DNA from: Clostridiales bacterium
Lineage (GTDB): Bacteria > Bacillota > Clostridia > Christensenellales > CAG-138
Direction of reading: 5' to 3'
DNA length: 5,987 nt
NCBI GenBank assembly: GCA_003486785.1
Contig: DNFZ01000224.1
Span: forward strand, 1 to 5,987
Each line of letters begins with the position of its first letter. Positions within the stretch are counted from its first letter, which is position 1. Positions 1 through 4,124 of the stretch are shown here, in pieces. Made by a program: the position numbers and the translations under genes. The notes under the pieces are model-generated. The model had not been told where the DNA came from and made no database searches. It saw only the letters and a list, made by a program, of their open reading frames with translations.

Positions 1-400
1 TCGCCGCGCTCCGGTCGCCCGTGTTGCTTTCCTTGGCGTTGGTCCAATCGACCTTCGCGAGGATGAAGTCCACGCCGCGCTGAATGAACTCGGGAAGCCG
101 AAGCTCGCCCTTGATGGTGATTTCGACGCCCGCGATCTTCGTATCGCCGTCTTCGCGATCCACGGCACCATGGAACTCAACTTCGGCGTAGCGGGTAACG
201 CCCGCATCGGTGACAGGCTCGTAGTAGCCCCAGACATCGAAGGGGGCCTCGCAGGCATGGAAGCCGCGCTCGCAACGCTCGGGCTCGCCATCCATCTTGT
301 AGGTCTTGCCGATTTCGTACTGGAACTCGCGGCAGGTCAGATCGGGGTTGAAGCCCTTGAAGGCCGTGATGACCGGCGCAGCTTCCTGTTCCTTCGGCAT
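1..400 (-). CDS. DUF7666-like phage protein, partial (C-terminus beyond left edge)
   Basis: 133 codons are visible, starting MPKEQEAAPVITAFKGF. The body reads AFKGFNPDLTCREFQYEIGK, then a Cys/His-containing RCERGFHACEAPFDVWGYY stretch (residues 42-60), then RYAEVEFHGAV and DTKIAGVEITIKGEL. This is the order I associate with the DUF7666 domain of phage and prophage proteins: a short strand pair with YxxGxxY, a C-x3-GFHAC motif, and a terminal EITI strand. Residues 127-133 read NTGDRSAA, the beginning of the TGDRSAA-like tandem repeats that often follow this domain, and the gene is cut there by the window edge. The ATG at 400 is preceded by GGAGAG with a 4-nt spacer. It is the last visible gene of the leftward operon, 38 nt after the 55-aa gene. 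Biochemical role is unknown; family assignment is from memory of the pattern, not a search. Confidence 0.78.
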   Translation of the reverse strand, partial: MPKEQEAAPVITAFKGFNPDLTCREFQYEIGKTYKMDGEPERCERGFHACEAPFDVWGYYEPVTDAGVTRYAEVEFHGAVDREDGDTKIAGVEITIKGELRLPEFIQRGVDFILAKVDWTNAKESNTGDRSAA

Positions 401-438
401 GTCTCTCTCCGTTCTCCGCTTTGCCCCGGCTGGGGTGG

Positions 439-606
439 TTAAAGCCGCTGCCGCGCGGCGCGATCGGTTTCGGACTTCTTTTCCAGAAATTCACGCTGGT
501 CTTTGTGCTCGAGGTCGGCATATGCGCCGAGCACAAGATCGCGGTATCGATCGCGCTCACGTTGCGCTCTAGCGTCGCCTAGACTTACGATTTTGGTGGT
601 TCCCAT
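439..606 (-). CDS. Small charged hypothetical protein (55 aa)
   Basis: The minus strand encodes a 55-residue protein starting MGTTKIVSLGDARAQRERD and ending TDRAARQRL. After a short hydrophobic start (KIVSLGDA) it is almost entirely charged, rich in Arg, Glu, Asp and Lys, and should form one long helix. It has no Cys and no membrane segment. Its ATG overlaps the stop of the upstream gene in a TAATG arrangement, which suggests translational coupling; the only Shine-Dalgarno-like sequence is a weak GGGTGG inside the end of that gene. Many alphaproteobacterial small proteins begin with a similar ‘KI(V/I)SLxxAR’ segment, but I recognise no function. A longer minus-strand frame covering 177-560 overlaps it and was judged a shadow. 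Confidence 0.62.
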   Translation of the reverse strand: MGTTKIVSLGDARAQRERDRYRDLVLGAYADLEHKDQREFLEKKSETDRAARQRL

Positions 607-872
607 TACGCCACCCGCAGCTTGTAGTAGGTGGCAACGCTGGTACTGGACGCGGCGACAAGCATTCCGAGCTTGTCCAGCTCATAGAACGCAGCGATCC
701 CGACGCCCTTCACCACGCCACCGCCCTTTGGCTGGAGGCGGTACTGGAATTGTTCGCGGCCGGTGTAGCTGTTGCGTTCAAGGCCGTGACGGAACTGGCC
801 GCCATCTGCGAGCACGTCGAGCGCTTTTTGAGCGCGGGCCGAAAGCTGAGGAAGATTTGTCTGCGTCGCCAT
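606..872 (-). CDS. Hypothetical phage protein (88 aa)
   Basis: First clearly supported gene of the leftward operon. The protein begins MATQTNLPQLSARAQKALDV, followed by LADGGQFRHGLERNSYTGRE, a Lys/Gly-rich turn (LQPKGGGVVKGVG), a helix AAFYELDKLGMLV and a final strand YYKLRV. The pattern of helices followed by a beta-hairpin-like end (ATYYKLRV) is compatible with a small winged-helix fold, but no family is certain. Three ATGs compete (887, 875, 872). GGAGAG at 884-879 would lie inside a protein started at 887. It is 3 nt from the 875 start and 6 nt from the 872 start, so 872 or 875 is favoured. The gene lies just downstream of the leftward promoter/operator at about 917-946. Its stop overlaps the next gene's start by one base. 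Confidence 0.8.
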   Translation of the reverse strand: MATQTNLPQLSARAQKALDVLADGGQFRHGLERNSYTGREQFQYRLQPKGGGVVKGVGIAAFYELDKLGMLVAASSTSVATYYKLRVA

Positions 873-916
873 CATCGTCTCTCCCATTTGGGCCGGGGCA
901 ACCGGCTACAGGGAGG

Positions 917-946
917 AGTGTGCATGACATGCCCGCCTGTGGTCAA
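917..946 (-). promoter_or_regulatory. Leftward promoter/operator of the minus-strand operon
   Basis: On the minus strand a -35-like TTGACC (946-941) is followed by GGGCATGTCATGCACA (934-919). The same 16-mer occurs, also after TTGAC, in the rightward promoter at 1158-1188. GCATG-T-CATGC is a perfect odd palindrome and is a likely regulator-binding site in the -35/-10 spacer. The expected -10 here (CACACT or nearby) is poor, so the promoter may be weak or need an activator. It would give a leader of roughly 30-40 nt before the GGAGAG of the 606-872 gene. The promoter role is inferred; the shared sequence is directly seen. Confidence 0.6.
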
Positions 947-954
947 GCGGAAAA

Positions 955-969
955 GTGCATATCATGCCC
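955..969. promoter_or_regulatory. Third, degenerate operator-like site
   Basis: GTGCATATCATGCCC matches the operator core GTGCATGACATGCCC (at 920-934) at 13 of 15 positions, in the same orientation and starting 35 bp away. The arms GCAT and ATGC around a 3-bp centre are kept. Multiple spaced copies of one site between divergent promoters is typical of a phage regulator that binds cooperatively, but binding is inferred only. Confidence 0.5.
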
Positions 970-977
970 AAAAACTG

Positions 978-1139
978 CTAAGAGGCTTGTTTTAGAAGGG
1001 TTTCTATGACCGCAAGGATTTGCGCGCGCCGCTCCGGAGGCGCTTTGACTGCGCTCTCCATGAGGCTCCACGGCGTACCAGGATCGAGCGGGTTGCGAAC
1101 CACTAGATCGGCCGCACTGCAAAAAACAGTAAATGACAT
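978..1139 (-). CDS. Possible small hypothetical protein inside the switch region (53 aa)
   Basis: An open frame on the minus strand encodes 53 residues, starting MSFTVFCSAADLVVRNPLDP and ending with a predicted helix of the type RRAQILAVIETLLKQAS. The composition looks protein-like: a hydrophobic first strand, then an amphipathic helix. It fills nearly all the space between the two operator clusters. Against it, there is no strong Shine-Dalgarno sequence (only a weak GAAG about 6 nt upstream) and no clear promoter of its own. If expressed, it would be transcribed from sequence overlapping the 1158-1188 operator and would be the first gene of the leftward operon. I do not recognise a family. 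It could equally be fortuitous open reading frame in regulatory DNA. Confidence 0.45.
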   Translation of the reverse strand: MSFTVFCSAADLVVRNPLDPGTPWSLMESAVKAPPERRAQILAVIETLLKQAS

Positions 1140-1157
1140 CGGCTTCACATGAGGAGC

Positions 1158-1188
1158 TTGACATGCACGGGCATGTCATGCACATAAT
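1158..1188 (+). promoter_or_regulatory. Rightward early promoter with operator
   Basis: TTGACA (1158-1163) and CATAAT (1183-1188) form a -35/-10 pair with a 19-bp spacer, somewhat longer than the ideal 17. The spacer carries the shared operator GGGCATGTCATGCACA (1169-1184). A second symmetry, TGACATGC-ACGG-GCATGTCA (1159-1178), is a perfect 8-bp inverted repeat overlapping the -35. A protein bound here would block RNA polymerase, as expected for self-repression by the HTH protein encoded immediately downstream. The expected transcription start, about 7 nt after the -10, coincides with the ATG at 1195. Confidence 0.68.
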
Positions 1189-1194
1189 CGCAGC

Positions 1195-1422
1195 ATGAAA
1201 ACGAAACTCCACCTGTATATGAAGGCAAATTGCCTTTCCGATGAAGAGGTTGCGGCCATTGTGGGCCGCGACCGAACCACAATTGCGCGGGTGCGGAGGG
1301 GGTCGAAAAACCCGTCCCTTGAGCTGGCCGTGAAGATCGAGCGCATGACGAACGGCGCTGTTCGGGTTGCAGACATGCTTTATGCCACCACTGCCACCCA
1401 ATCAGAGGTATCAACGCAATGA
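1195..1422 (+). CDS. Cro-like helix-turn-helix regulator (75 aa)
   Basis: A small DNA-binding protein, probably the early repressor that acts on the operators at 919-946, 955-969 and 1158-1188. The helix-turn-helix spans about residues 14-36: LSDEEVAAIVGRDRTTIARV, ending in RRG. It is followed by PSLELAVKIERMTNGAVRVADML, the ‘xSLELAxxIExxTxGxV’ continuation typical of Cro/YdaS-type phage regulators. Its start is unusual: no Shine-Dalgarno sequence precedes ATG 1195, and the -10 box ends only 6 nt upstream, so the mRNA is probably leaderless. An internal ATG at 1219 would cut into the first helix and has no ribosome site either. It is first in the rightward operon, the position of cro in lambdoid phages, and its stop overlaps the next start (ATGA). 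Repressor versus activator cannot be told from sequence. Confidence 0.88.
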   Translation: MKTKLHLYMKANCLSDEEVAAIVGRDRTTIARVRRGSKNPSLELAVKIERMTNGAVRVADMLYATTATQSEVSTQ

Positions 1423-1433
1423 CGGAGAAGCTG
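1416..1433 (+). repeat. Junction repeat copy 1 (start half only)
   Basis: GCAATGACGGAGAAGCTG begins the gene at 1419 and is identical to the start half at 2441-2458 and 2927-2944. The upstream half is strongly degenerate here; AGAGG at 1404-1408 serves as the ribosome site. Confidence 0.75.
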
Positions 1434-1838
1434 TTGCCTTGCCCTGTGTGCGGGGAAACGCCGGAAGGCATCGTTGATGCCACTAAGGTTATCGGCCTCT
1501 ATCGCATAACGCATCGCTGCAAGGTGTGGCCTGCGTTCAGCCTTGAAGGCAGTACGCCTGAGAGAGTTGCCGAACGATGGAACACCCGTGCCTCTGGCTG
1601 GCAGCCAATAGAGACGGCTCCGAAGGATGGGACGCGCGTTCTGCTGTACCGCCCGCTTGCCGAGAAGACTGGCGATAACGTAGTCGAGGTAAAGCGCACG
1701 ACTTCTTACGATAACGGGTGCTGGCCTGCGACCGTACCGCCGGGAGCGAGCGGAGAAAATTTTACGGACGGCTCCTGCTACGCAACACATTGGATGCCAT
1801 TCCCCGACCTTCCCCCCGCCCCGCAAGGGGAGGACTGA
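1419..1838 (+). CDS. Lar-like zinc-ribbon / DUF551 fusion protein (139 aa)
   Basis: Two phage-type modules are joined. Residues 5-57 resemble the Lar restriction-alleviation family: LLPCPVCGE (C8, C11), then HRC (H32, C34), and the closing AERWNTR typical of these proteins. The usual second CxxC pair is missing, so any metal site would use C8/C11 with H32/C34, or would be lost. Residues 60-135 match DUF551: GWQPIETAPKDGTRVLLYRP at the start, and THWMPFPDLPPAP at the end. Lar proteins of Rac prophage and lambda-like phages modulate type I restriction in favour of unmodified DNA; whether this protein does so is an inference. The start overlaps the HTH gene stop by ATGA. The C-terminal PQGED is encoded by the repeated junction motif that carries the next gene's Shine-Dalgarno sequence. 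Confidence 0.88.
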   Translation: MTEKLLPCPVCGETPEGIVDATKVIGLYRITHRCKVWPAFSLEGSTPERVAERWNTRASGWQPIETAPKDGTRVLLYRPLAEKTGDNVVEVKRTTSYDNGCWPATVPPGASGENFTDGSCYATHWMPFPDLPPAPQGED

Positions 1839-1853
1839 ACCATGACGGAGAAG
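1821..1853 (+). repeat. Junction repeat copy 2
   Basis: GCAAGGGGAGGACTGA, then AACC, then ATGACGGAGAAG. GGAGG (1829-1833) lies 8 nt before the ATG at 1842, within the last codons of the upstream gene (read as QGED-stop). Confidence 0.85.
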
Positions 1854-2084
1854 GAACGGGACCACATCGCGACATTGCTGGACGCGCTGGATGAAGTTGT
1901 CGCCGCGACTGGCGCATATCTCACGCCTGATGGGATCAACAAAGACGAGTGCATCAGGCGCATTCTGGCGGCAACTGATAACCCCGGTATCAACCTTGCG
2001 CGGCACGTTCTTAAAAGGGCGAGTGGCTCGGAACCTCACATTCGCAACGCAATTCATTCCACAGCAACACAATTGGAGGGCTGA
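1842..2084 (+). CDS. Hypothetical phage protein, MTEK-type start (80 aa)
   Basis: An 80-residue, probably all-helical protein. It starts MTEKERDHIATLLDALDEVV, has a central CIRRILAATDNPGINLARHV stretch, and ends TATQLEG. The ‘ALD..’ helix and the ‘AATDNP’ turn recall small helical proteins common in phage early regions, but no named domain is certain. There are no membrane segments and only one Cys (37), so a metal site is unlikely. The first four residues come from the shared junction repeat; the rest is unrelated to the other MTEK proteins. Its last codons contain TTGGAGGG, which provides the ribosome site for the next gene 3 nt beyond the stop. Confidence 0.8.
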   Translation: MTEKERDHIATLLDALDEVVAATGAYLTPDGINKDECIRRILAATDNPGINLARHVLKRASGSEPHIRNAIHSTATQLEG

Positions 2085-2087
2085 TCC

Positions 2088-2447
2088 GTGGGCGAACAAT
2101 GCAACAAAATGATATATCGCGGTCGTCTTCAGGGAAGCAGTCAATGCGTGCGAAAAGGCGTGGTCGAGCGCGACGGACGAAGCTACTGCAAGCAACATGA
2201 TCCCGTGGCCCGTCATGAAAGAGCCAAGGCTAGGCAAGAAAAATTCAACCGCGAGCATAGCGCAAAAAAAGAGGCGTTTCGTTTGGCTCGCGTTGCGCCG
2301 GAGTTGCTTGCGGCGCTTGAGGCCGTAATTGATCTTGCCGAGAAAACTCCGGGTACGGCTTATACAATATCAGGTTCCGTTATGGCGCAGGTACGGTCTG
2401 CTGTCGCGAAGGCAAACACAAGTCGCAAGGGGAGGACTGAGCAATGA
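2088..2447 (+). CDS. Small phage protein with putative Cys3His N-terminus (119 aa)
   Basis: A GTG start at 2088 is chosen because TTGGAGGG lies just upstream and the frame follows the previous stop by 3 nt. Residues 5-37 hold C5, C20, C34 and H37 in the setting SSQCVRKGVVERDGRSYCKQ, ending H37-D-P. This is a possible zinc-binding knuckle, and a similar ‘QC.RKA.VERDG..YC..HDP’ segment occurs in many phage proteins. A highly basic helix follows (residues 42-68). The C-terminal APELLAALEAVIDLAEK...VMAQVRSAVAKA is a helical-hairpin motif very common at the end of unassigned phage proteins. Zinc binding and any nucleic-acid role are inferences. The last residues (RKGRTEQ) come from reading the junction repeat in a different frame from its other copies, and the stop overlaps the next ATG (ATGA). 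Confidence 0.83.
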   Translation: MGEQCNKMIYRGRLQGSSQCVRKGVVERDGRSYCKQHDPVARHERAKARQEKFNREHSAKKEAFRLARVAPELLAALEAVIDLAEKTPGTAYTISGSVMAQVRSAVAKANTSRKGRTEQ

Positions 2448-2458
2448 CGGAGAAGCTG
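2424..2458 (+). repeat. Junction repeat copy 3 (full length, alternate frame)
   Basis: CGCAAGGGGAGGACTGA followed by GCAATGACGGAGAAGCTG. This is the most complete copy. Here the upstream gene reads through the motif in another frame (RKGRTEQ-stop), so the TGA within CTGA is out of frame and the stop is the ATGA at 2444-2447. Confidence 0.88.
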
Positions 2459-2674
2459 ACAACCGCCCAGCGCACCGCACTCAAATGGTTTCGTGAGCAC
2501 GGCGGAGACGGGGTGTTTGACCGGAACGGCGTACTGCTGGCGGCGGGCGAAAGCGGCCCCCATATGCGCGGCACATGGAACGCGCTCGCTCGTTGTGGGC
2601 ATGTGGAGTTTTACGGAGGCAAGAAGGGGCGTAGCCGAATGCGTCTCTCCACCGCTCCACAAAGGGAGGACTGA
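2444..2674 (+). CDS. Putative winged-helix-like phage protein (76 aa)
   Basis: Sequence order after the shared MTEKL: a helix TTAQRTALKWFREHGGDGVF, a turn with DRNGVLLAAGE, a second helix (MRGTWNALARCG), and a terminal hairpin HVEFYGGKKGRSRMRL. Helix - helix - beta-hairpin with a basic wing (KKGRSR, residues 60-65) is what a small winged-helix DNA-binding domain would look like. The ‘TxAQxxAL.W...HGGDG’ opening is familiar from alphaproteobacterial prophages, without a function known to me. DNA binding is an inference. GGAGG at 2431-2435 is 8 nt before the ATG. The protein ends PQRED, a variant of the QGED tail made by the next junction repeat. Confidence 0.84.
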   Translation: MTEKLTTAQRTALKWFREHGGDGVFDRNGVLLAAGESGPHMRGTWNALARCGHVEFYGGKKGRSRMRLSTAPQRED

Positions 2675-2680
2675 GGCGTG
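2657..2680 (+). repeat. Junction repeat copy 4 (end half, GTG start)
   Basis: CACAAAGGGAGGACTGA followed by GGC and GTG. GGAGG (2665-2669) is again 8 nt before the start codon. The start half is replaced: the next gene begins GTGAAAACT rather than ATGACGGAG. Confidence 0.8.
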
Positions 2681-2926
2681 AAAACTATTTGGGTAACGCT
2701 CTATGCACTGTCCAGAGGCATCCGGAAGGGGCGGGCAGTAATGCGCGGAAGCTACTGGAAGATCGATGGCGACTACGCGCTCTACGCGCTCGGCAAGGAT
2801 GCGTTCGATAGCGAAGCTGACGCGATAGCCGACGCGGAAAGGCGACGCGTCAAAAAGATTGCCGCGCTGAAAAAGCAACTCGCGAAACTTGAAAGCCTGA
2901 CCTTTTCCACACAAGGGGATGACTAA
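2678..2926 (+). CDS. Conserved phage hypothetical protein with C-terminal coiled coil (82 aa)
   Basis: The protein reads MKTIWVTLYALSRGIRKGRA, then a short sheet-like region (VMRGSYWKIDGDYALYALGK), then DAFDSEADAIADAERRRVKK and a heptad-patterned helix IAALKKQLAKLESL (residues 61-74). The overall plan is ‘IWVT.YALt.GI’ at the start and ‘F.s..eAi..AE..R.kKI..LkkqlakLe.L.F’ at the end. I have seen this repeatedly in small phage proteins from proteobacteria; I know no biochemical role. The GTG start is favoured by the 8-nt spaced GGAGG. The tail TQGDD is a variant of the QGED ends of its neighbours, arising from junction repeat copy 5. Confidence 0.86.
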   Translation: MKTIWVTLYALSRGIRKGRAVMRGSYWKIDGDYALYALGKDAFDSEADAIADAERRRVKKIAALKKQLAKLESLTFSTQGDD

Positions 2927-2944
2927 GCAATGACGGAGAAGCTG
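2906..2944 (+). repeat. Junction repeat copy 5
   Basis: CCACACAAGGGGATGACTAA followed by GCAATGACGGAGAAGCTG. The ribosome-binding core is altered (GGGGATGA instead of GGGAGGA), so translation of the next gene may be weaker or depend on coupling. The stop is TAA instead of TGA. Confidence 0.85.
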
Positions 2945-3217
2945 AGCGGCGTTGCTGCCGTGATAACAAACCCGGACGGTCACGTGGTTGCGAACTGCGC
3001 CAACTTCGAGCGCCAGACTTACGGCGGGTTCACCCTTGAGGAAGGGCAGATGATCCGCGTGCGGCGCGCTATCAAGCGCCGCTTCGCTGAAGGCCATCTT
3101 AACAAGTGGCTCGCAGAAAATATAAGCGACGGGTTCGCCGAACACTTCTGGGACCACGCCGAGCGCGTCGGATACCAGCTTCATATCTTCCCTATTTCCA
3201 CTCAAGGCGAGGACTGA
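2930..3217 (+). CDS. Hypothetical phage protein, MTEKL-type start (95 aa)
   Basis: No family recognised. After MTEKL comes a beta-rich segment GVAAVITNPDGHVVANC, then FERQTYGGFTLEEGQMIRVR. A basic helix VRRAIKRRFAEGHLNKWLAE (residues 44-63) and a final helix/strand pair (FAEHFWDHAERVGYQLHIF) follow. The ‘NPDGHVVAN’ hairpin and the arginine-rich helix suggest a small soluble, perhaps nucleic-acid-contacting protein, which is only a guess. There are no signal peptide or membrane segments. The ribosome site is the weakest of the junction series (GGGGAUG). The protein ends ISTQGED, produced by the next junction repeat. Confidence 0.8.
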   Translation: MTEKLSGVAAVITNPDGHVVANCANFERQTYGGFTLEEGQMIRVRRAIKRRFAEGHLNKWLAENISDGFAEHFWDHAERVGYQLHIFPISTQGED

Positions 3218-3223
3218 GAGATG
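3196..3223 (+). repeat. Junction repeat copy 6 (end half)
   Basis: TCCACTCAAGGCGAGGACTGA followed by GAG and ATG is the same end-half as the earlier copies with one substitution in the G run. GAGG (3209-3212) is 8 nt from the ATG at 3221. The start half is replaced by ATGGCAGCG. Confidence 0.8.
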
Positions 3224-3559
3224 GCAGCGACCTACACATGCGGCGAATGCAACGGCGCTGGGTATTTCGAACACAGCATAACGTGCTCCGCTTGTCACGG
3301 CAACGGCTACACATTCCGTAAATTTAATCGCGCAGCGGACGATCATCCCTCGGCCCGCGCGACTGGCGGCACGGTCGAATCCTGCCAGGCCGTGCCGCCT
3401 ACACATTCCAATCCTGTAACTGCTTTGTCCCGCGAAGCGAGCAGTGCAGGGCAGGGCGGTGCTGAAACTGTGACGGCACCGCCCGAACCTATTCACCGCG
3501 CCCTCGCCGACGCAGGCTACATGCCTCAGGATCGCTATGTGGAGAGGAACTGGGAATGA
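3221..3559 (+). CDS. DnaJ-type CxxCxGxG zinc-finger phage protein (112 aa)
   Basis: Residues 7-29 contain two CxxCxGxG-type modules: CGECNGAGY (C7, C10) and CSACHGNGY (C22, C25). This is the four-cysteine zinc knuckle seen in the cysteine-rich region of DnaJ, but only one pair of repeats where DnaJ has four. There is no J-domain, so this is not a chaperone partner; small phage proteins with this finger alone are common and unassigned. Residues 38-88 are low-complexity and probably disordered, and their DNA contains a strong inverted repeat (3365-3399). The C-terminus IHRALADAGYMPQDRYVERN forms a short helix/strand. Zinc binding is likely from the motif; the partner is unknown. The stop overlaps the next start (ATGA). 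Confidence 0.86.
   Translation: MAATYTCGECNGAGYFEHSITCSACHGNGYTFRKFNRAADDHPSARATGGTVESCQAVPPTHSNPVTALSREASSAGQGGAETVTAPPEPIHRALADAGYMPQDRYVERNWE
3365..3399. repeat. Perfect 10-bp inverted repeat (hairpin) within the zinc-finger gene
   Basis: GGCGGCACGG (3365-3374) is the exact reverse complement of CCGTGCCGCC (3390-3399), with a 15-nt loop that itself contains CCTGCCAGG, a 4-bp palindrome. The stem is very GC-rich. No run of T follows, so it is not a standard intrinsic terminator. It lies in the disordered linker of the encoded protein. Confidence 0.7.
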
Positions 3560-3783
3560 ACGACGTAGATGCGATAGACGAGCGGCGGGCTCGGGCAATC
3601 TTCAACTCCCGCTATCCATTTTACAAATATTCGGAGTGTCTGAAAAACGGAATGGCAGGCGCGCGCGATGCCATGGCTTGTGCCCGCGCCATCCGCCTTT
3701 CCGACGAAGCAGCAGGATACATCCTCATAAAGCACGAGGGGATTATTTCATCCGAAGGCATGAAGCCGGTGGAGGGGGAATGA
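3556..3783 (+). CDS. Hypothetical phage protein (75 aa)
   Basis: A 75-residue protein. It begins MNDVDAIDERRARAIFNSRY, has a middle helix AGARDAMACARAIRLSDEAA, and ends GYILIKHEGIISSEGMKPVE. It is mostly helical with one hydrophobic strand (YILIKH). No recognised domain. GAGAGG at 3542-3547 is 8 nt before the ATG, which overlaps the upstream stop as ATGA. Its own stop overlaps the nuclease gene start in the same way, so it lies in a coupled chain with the zinc-finger and nuclease genes. A frame that would extend the nuclease upstream across this gene is discarded, since that extension has no recognisable domain. Confidence 0.8.
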   Translation: MNDVDAIDERRARAIFNSRYPFYKYSECLKNGMAGARDAMACARAIRLSDEAAGYILIKHEGIISSEGMKPVEGE

Positions 3784-4121
3784 GCGAGGCGGCAATCCAA
3801 AAATCCATCGTCGCCTATCTTGAGCGCGTCCTTGCTCCGCCCGCTCTCGTGGTTCACGTCGCCAACAACCCACGCTCCAAGGTTGCAGGCGCGATGCAGA
3901 AAACCATGGGCGCGAAGAAGGGCTTTCCCGATCTTCTCGTCTTTCACCCGAAAACCACGGTCGCAATCGAGGTGAAGAAGGAAGGCCAATATGCCCGGCC
4001 TGAACAGCGAGCTATTCTAGCACAGTTAAACGAATGCGGCATCCATACAGCCGTATGCAGATCAATCGAAGATGCCCGCGAGACGATGGAACGGGCAGGC
4101 ATTCAAATCAGGGAGGTTTAG
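3780..4121 (+). CDS. VRR-NUC domain nuclease (113 aa)
   Basis: A stand-alone VRR-NUC protein of the PD-(D/E)xK nuclease superfamily. Motifs in order: NNPRSKVAGAMQKTMGAKKG (residues 29-48), then GFPDLLVF with catalytic D51, then AIEVKKEGQ with E64 and K66 of the ExK motif, then RPEQ (Q76), and the closing CRSIEDARETMERAG helix. The basic ‘K..GA..K.MG.K.GfPDLl.f’ and ‘ieVKk..g..s..Q’ patterns and the ~110-residue length are those of phage VRR-NUC proteins, homologous to the nuclease domain of FAN1. All catalytic positions are intact. Related phage proteins are thought to act on branched or flap DNA; the precise substrate here is unknown. ATG 3780 overlaps the previous stop and follows GGAGG at 3771-3775, so it is chosen over any upstream in-frame start. 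Confidence 0.95.
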   Translation: MSEAAIQKSIVAYLERVLAPPALVVHVANNPRSKVAGAMQKTMGAKKGFPDLLVFHPKTTVAIEVKKEGQYARPEQRAILAQLNECGIHTAVCRSIEDARETMERAGIQIREV

Positions 4122-4124
4122 AGG

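Noticed and set aside
177..560. 127-codon minus-strand frame, Arg/Leu/Cys-rich at the end
   Set aside because: Out of frame with the DUF7666-like gene and the 55-aa gene, both of which have better starts and recognisable sequence.
503..1009. 168-codon plus-strand frame
   Set aside because: Lies antisense to the leftward operon and has the Arg/Ser/Cys-rich composition of a shadow frame.
1380..2258. 292-codon open frame on the minus strand
   Set aside because: It is antisense to three well-supported rightward genes with ribosome sites and overlaps. It contains junk such as two copies of an LLRHC-like peptide that is just the reverse complement of the junction repeat.
2360..3598. 412-codon open frame on the minus strand
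   Set aside because: Antisense to five coupled genes. The repeated RHC...LPL peptides in it come from the reverse complement of the junction module; no ribosome site and no domain.
3537..3779. In-frame upstream extension of the VRR-NUC gene
   Set aside because: The extension is the wrong-frame reading of the 75-aa gene; the ATG at 3780 has GGAGG and an ATGA overlap and begins the usual VRR-NUC length.
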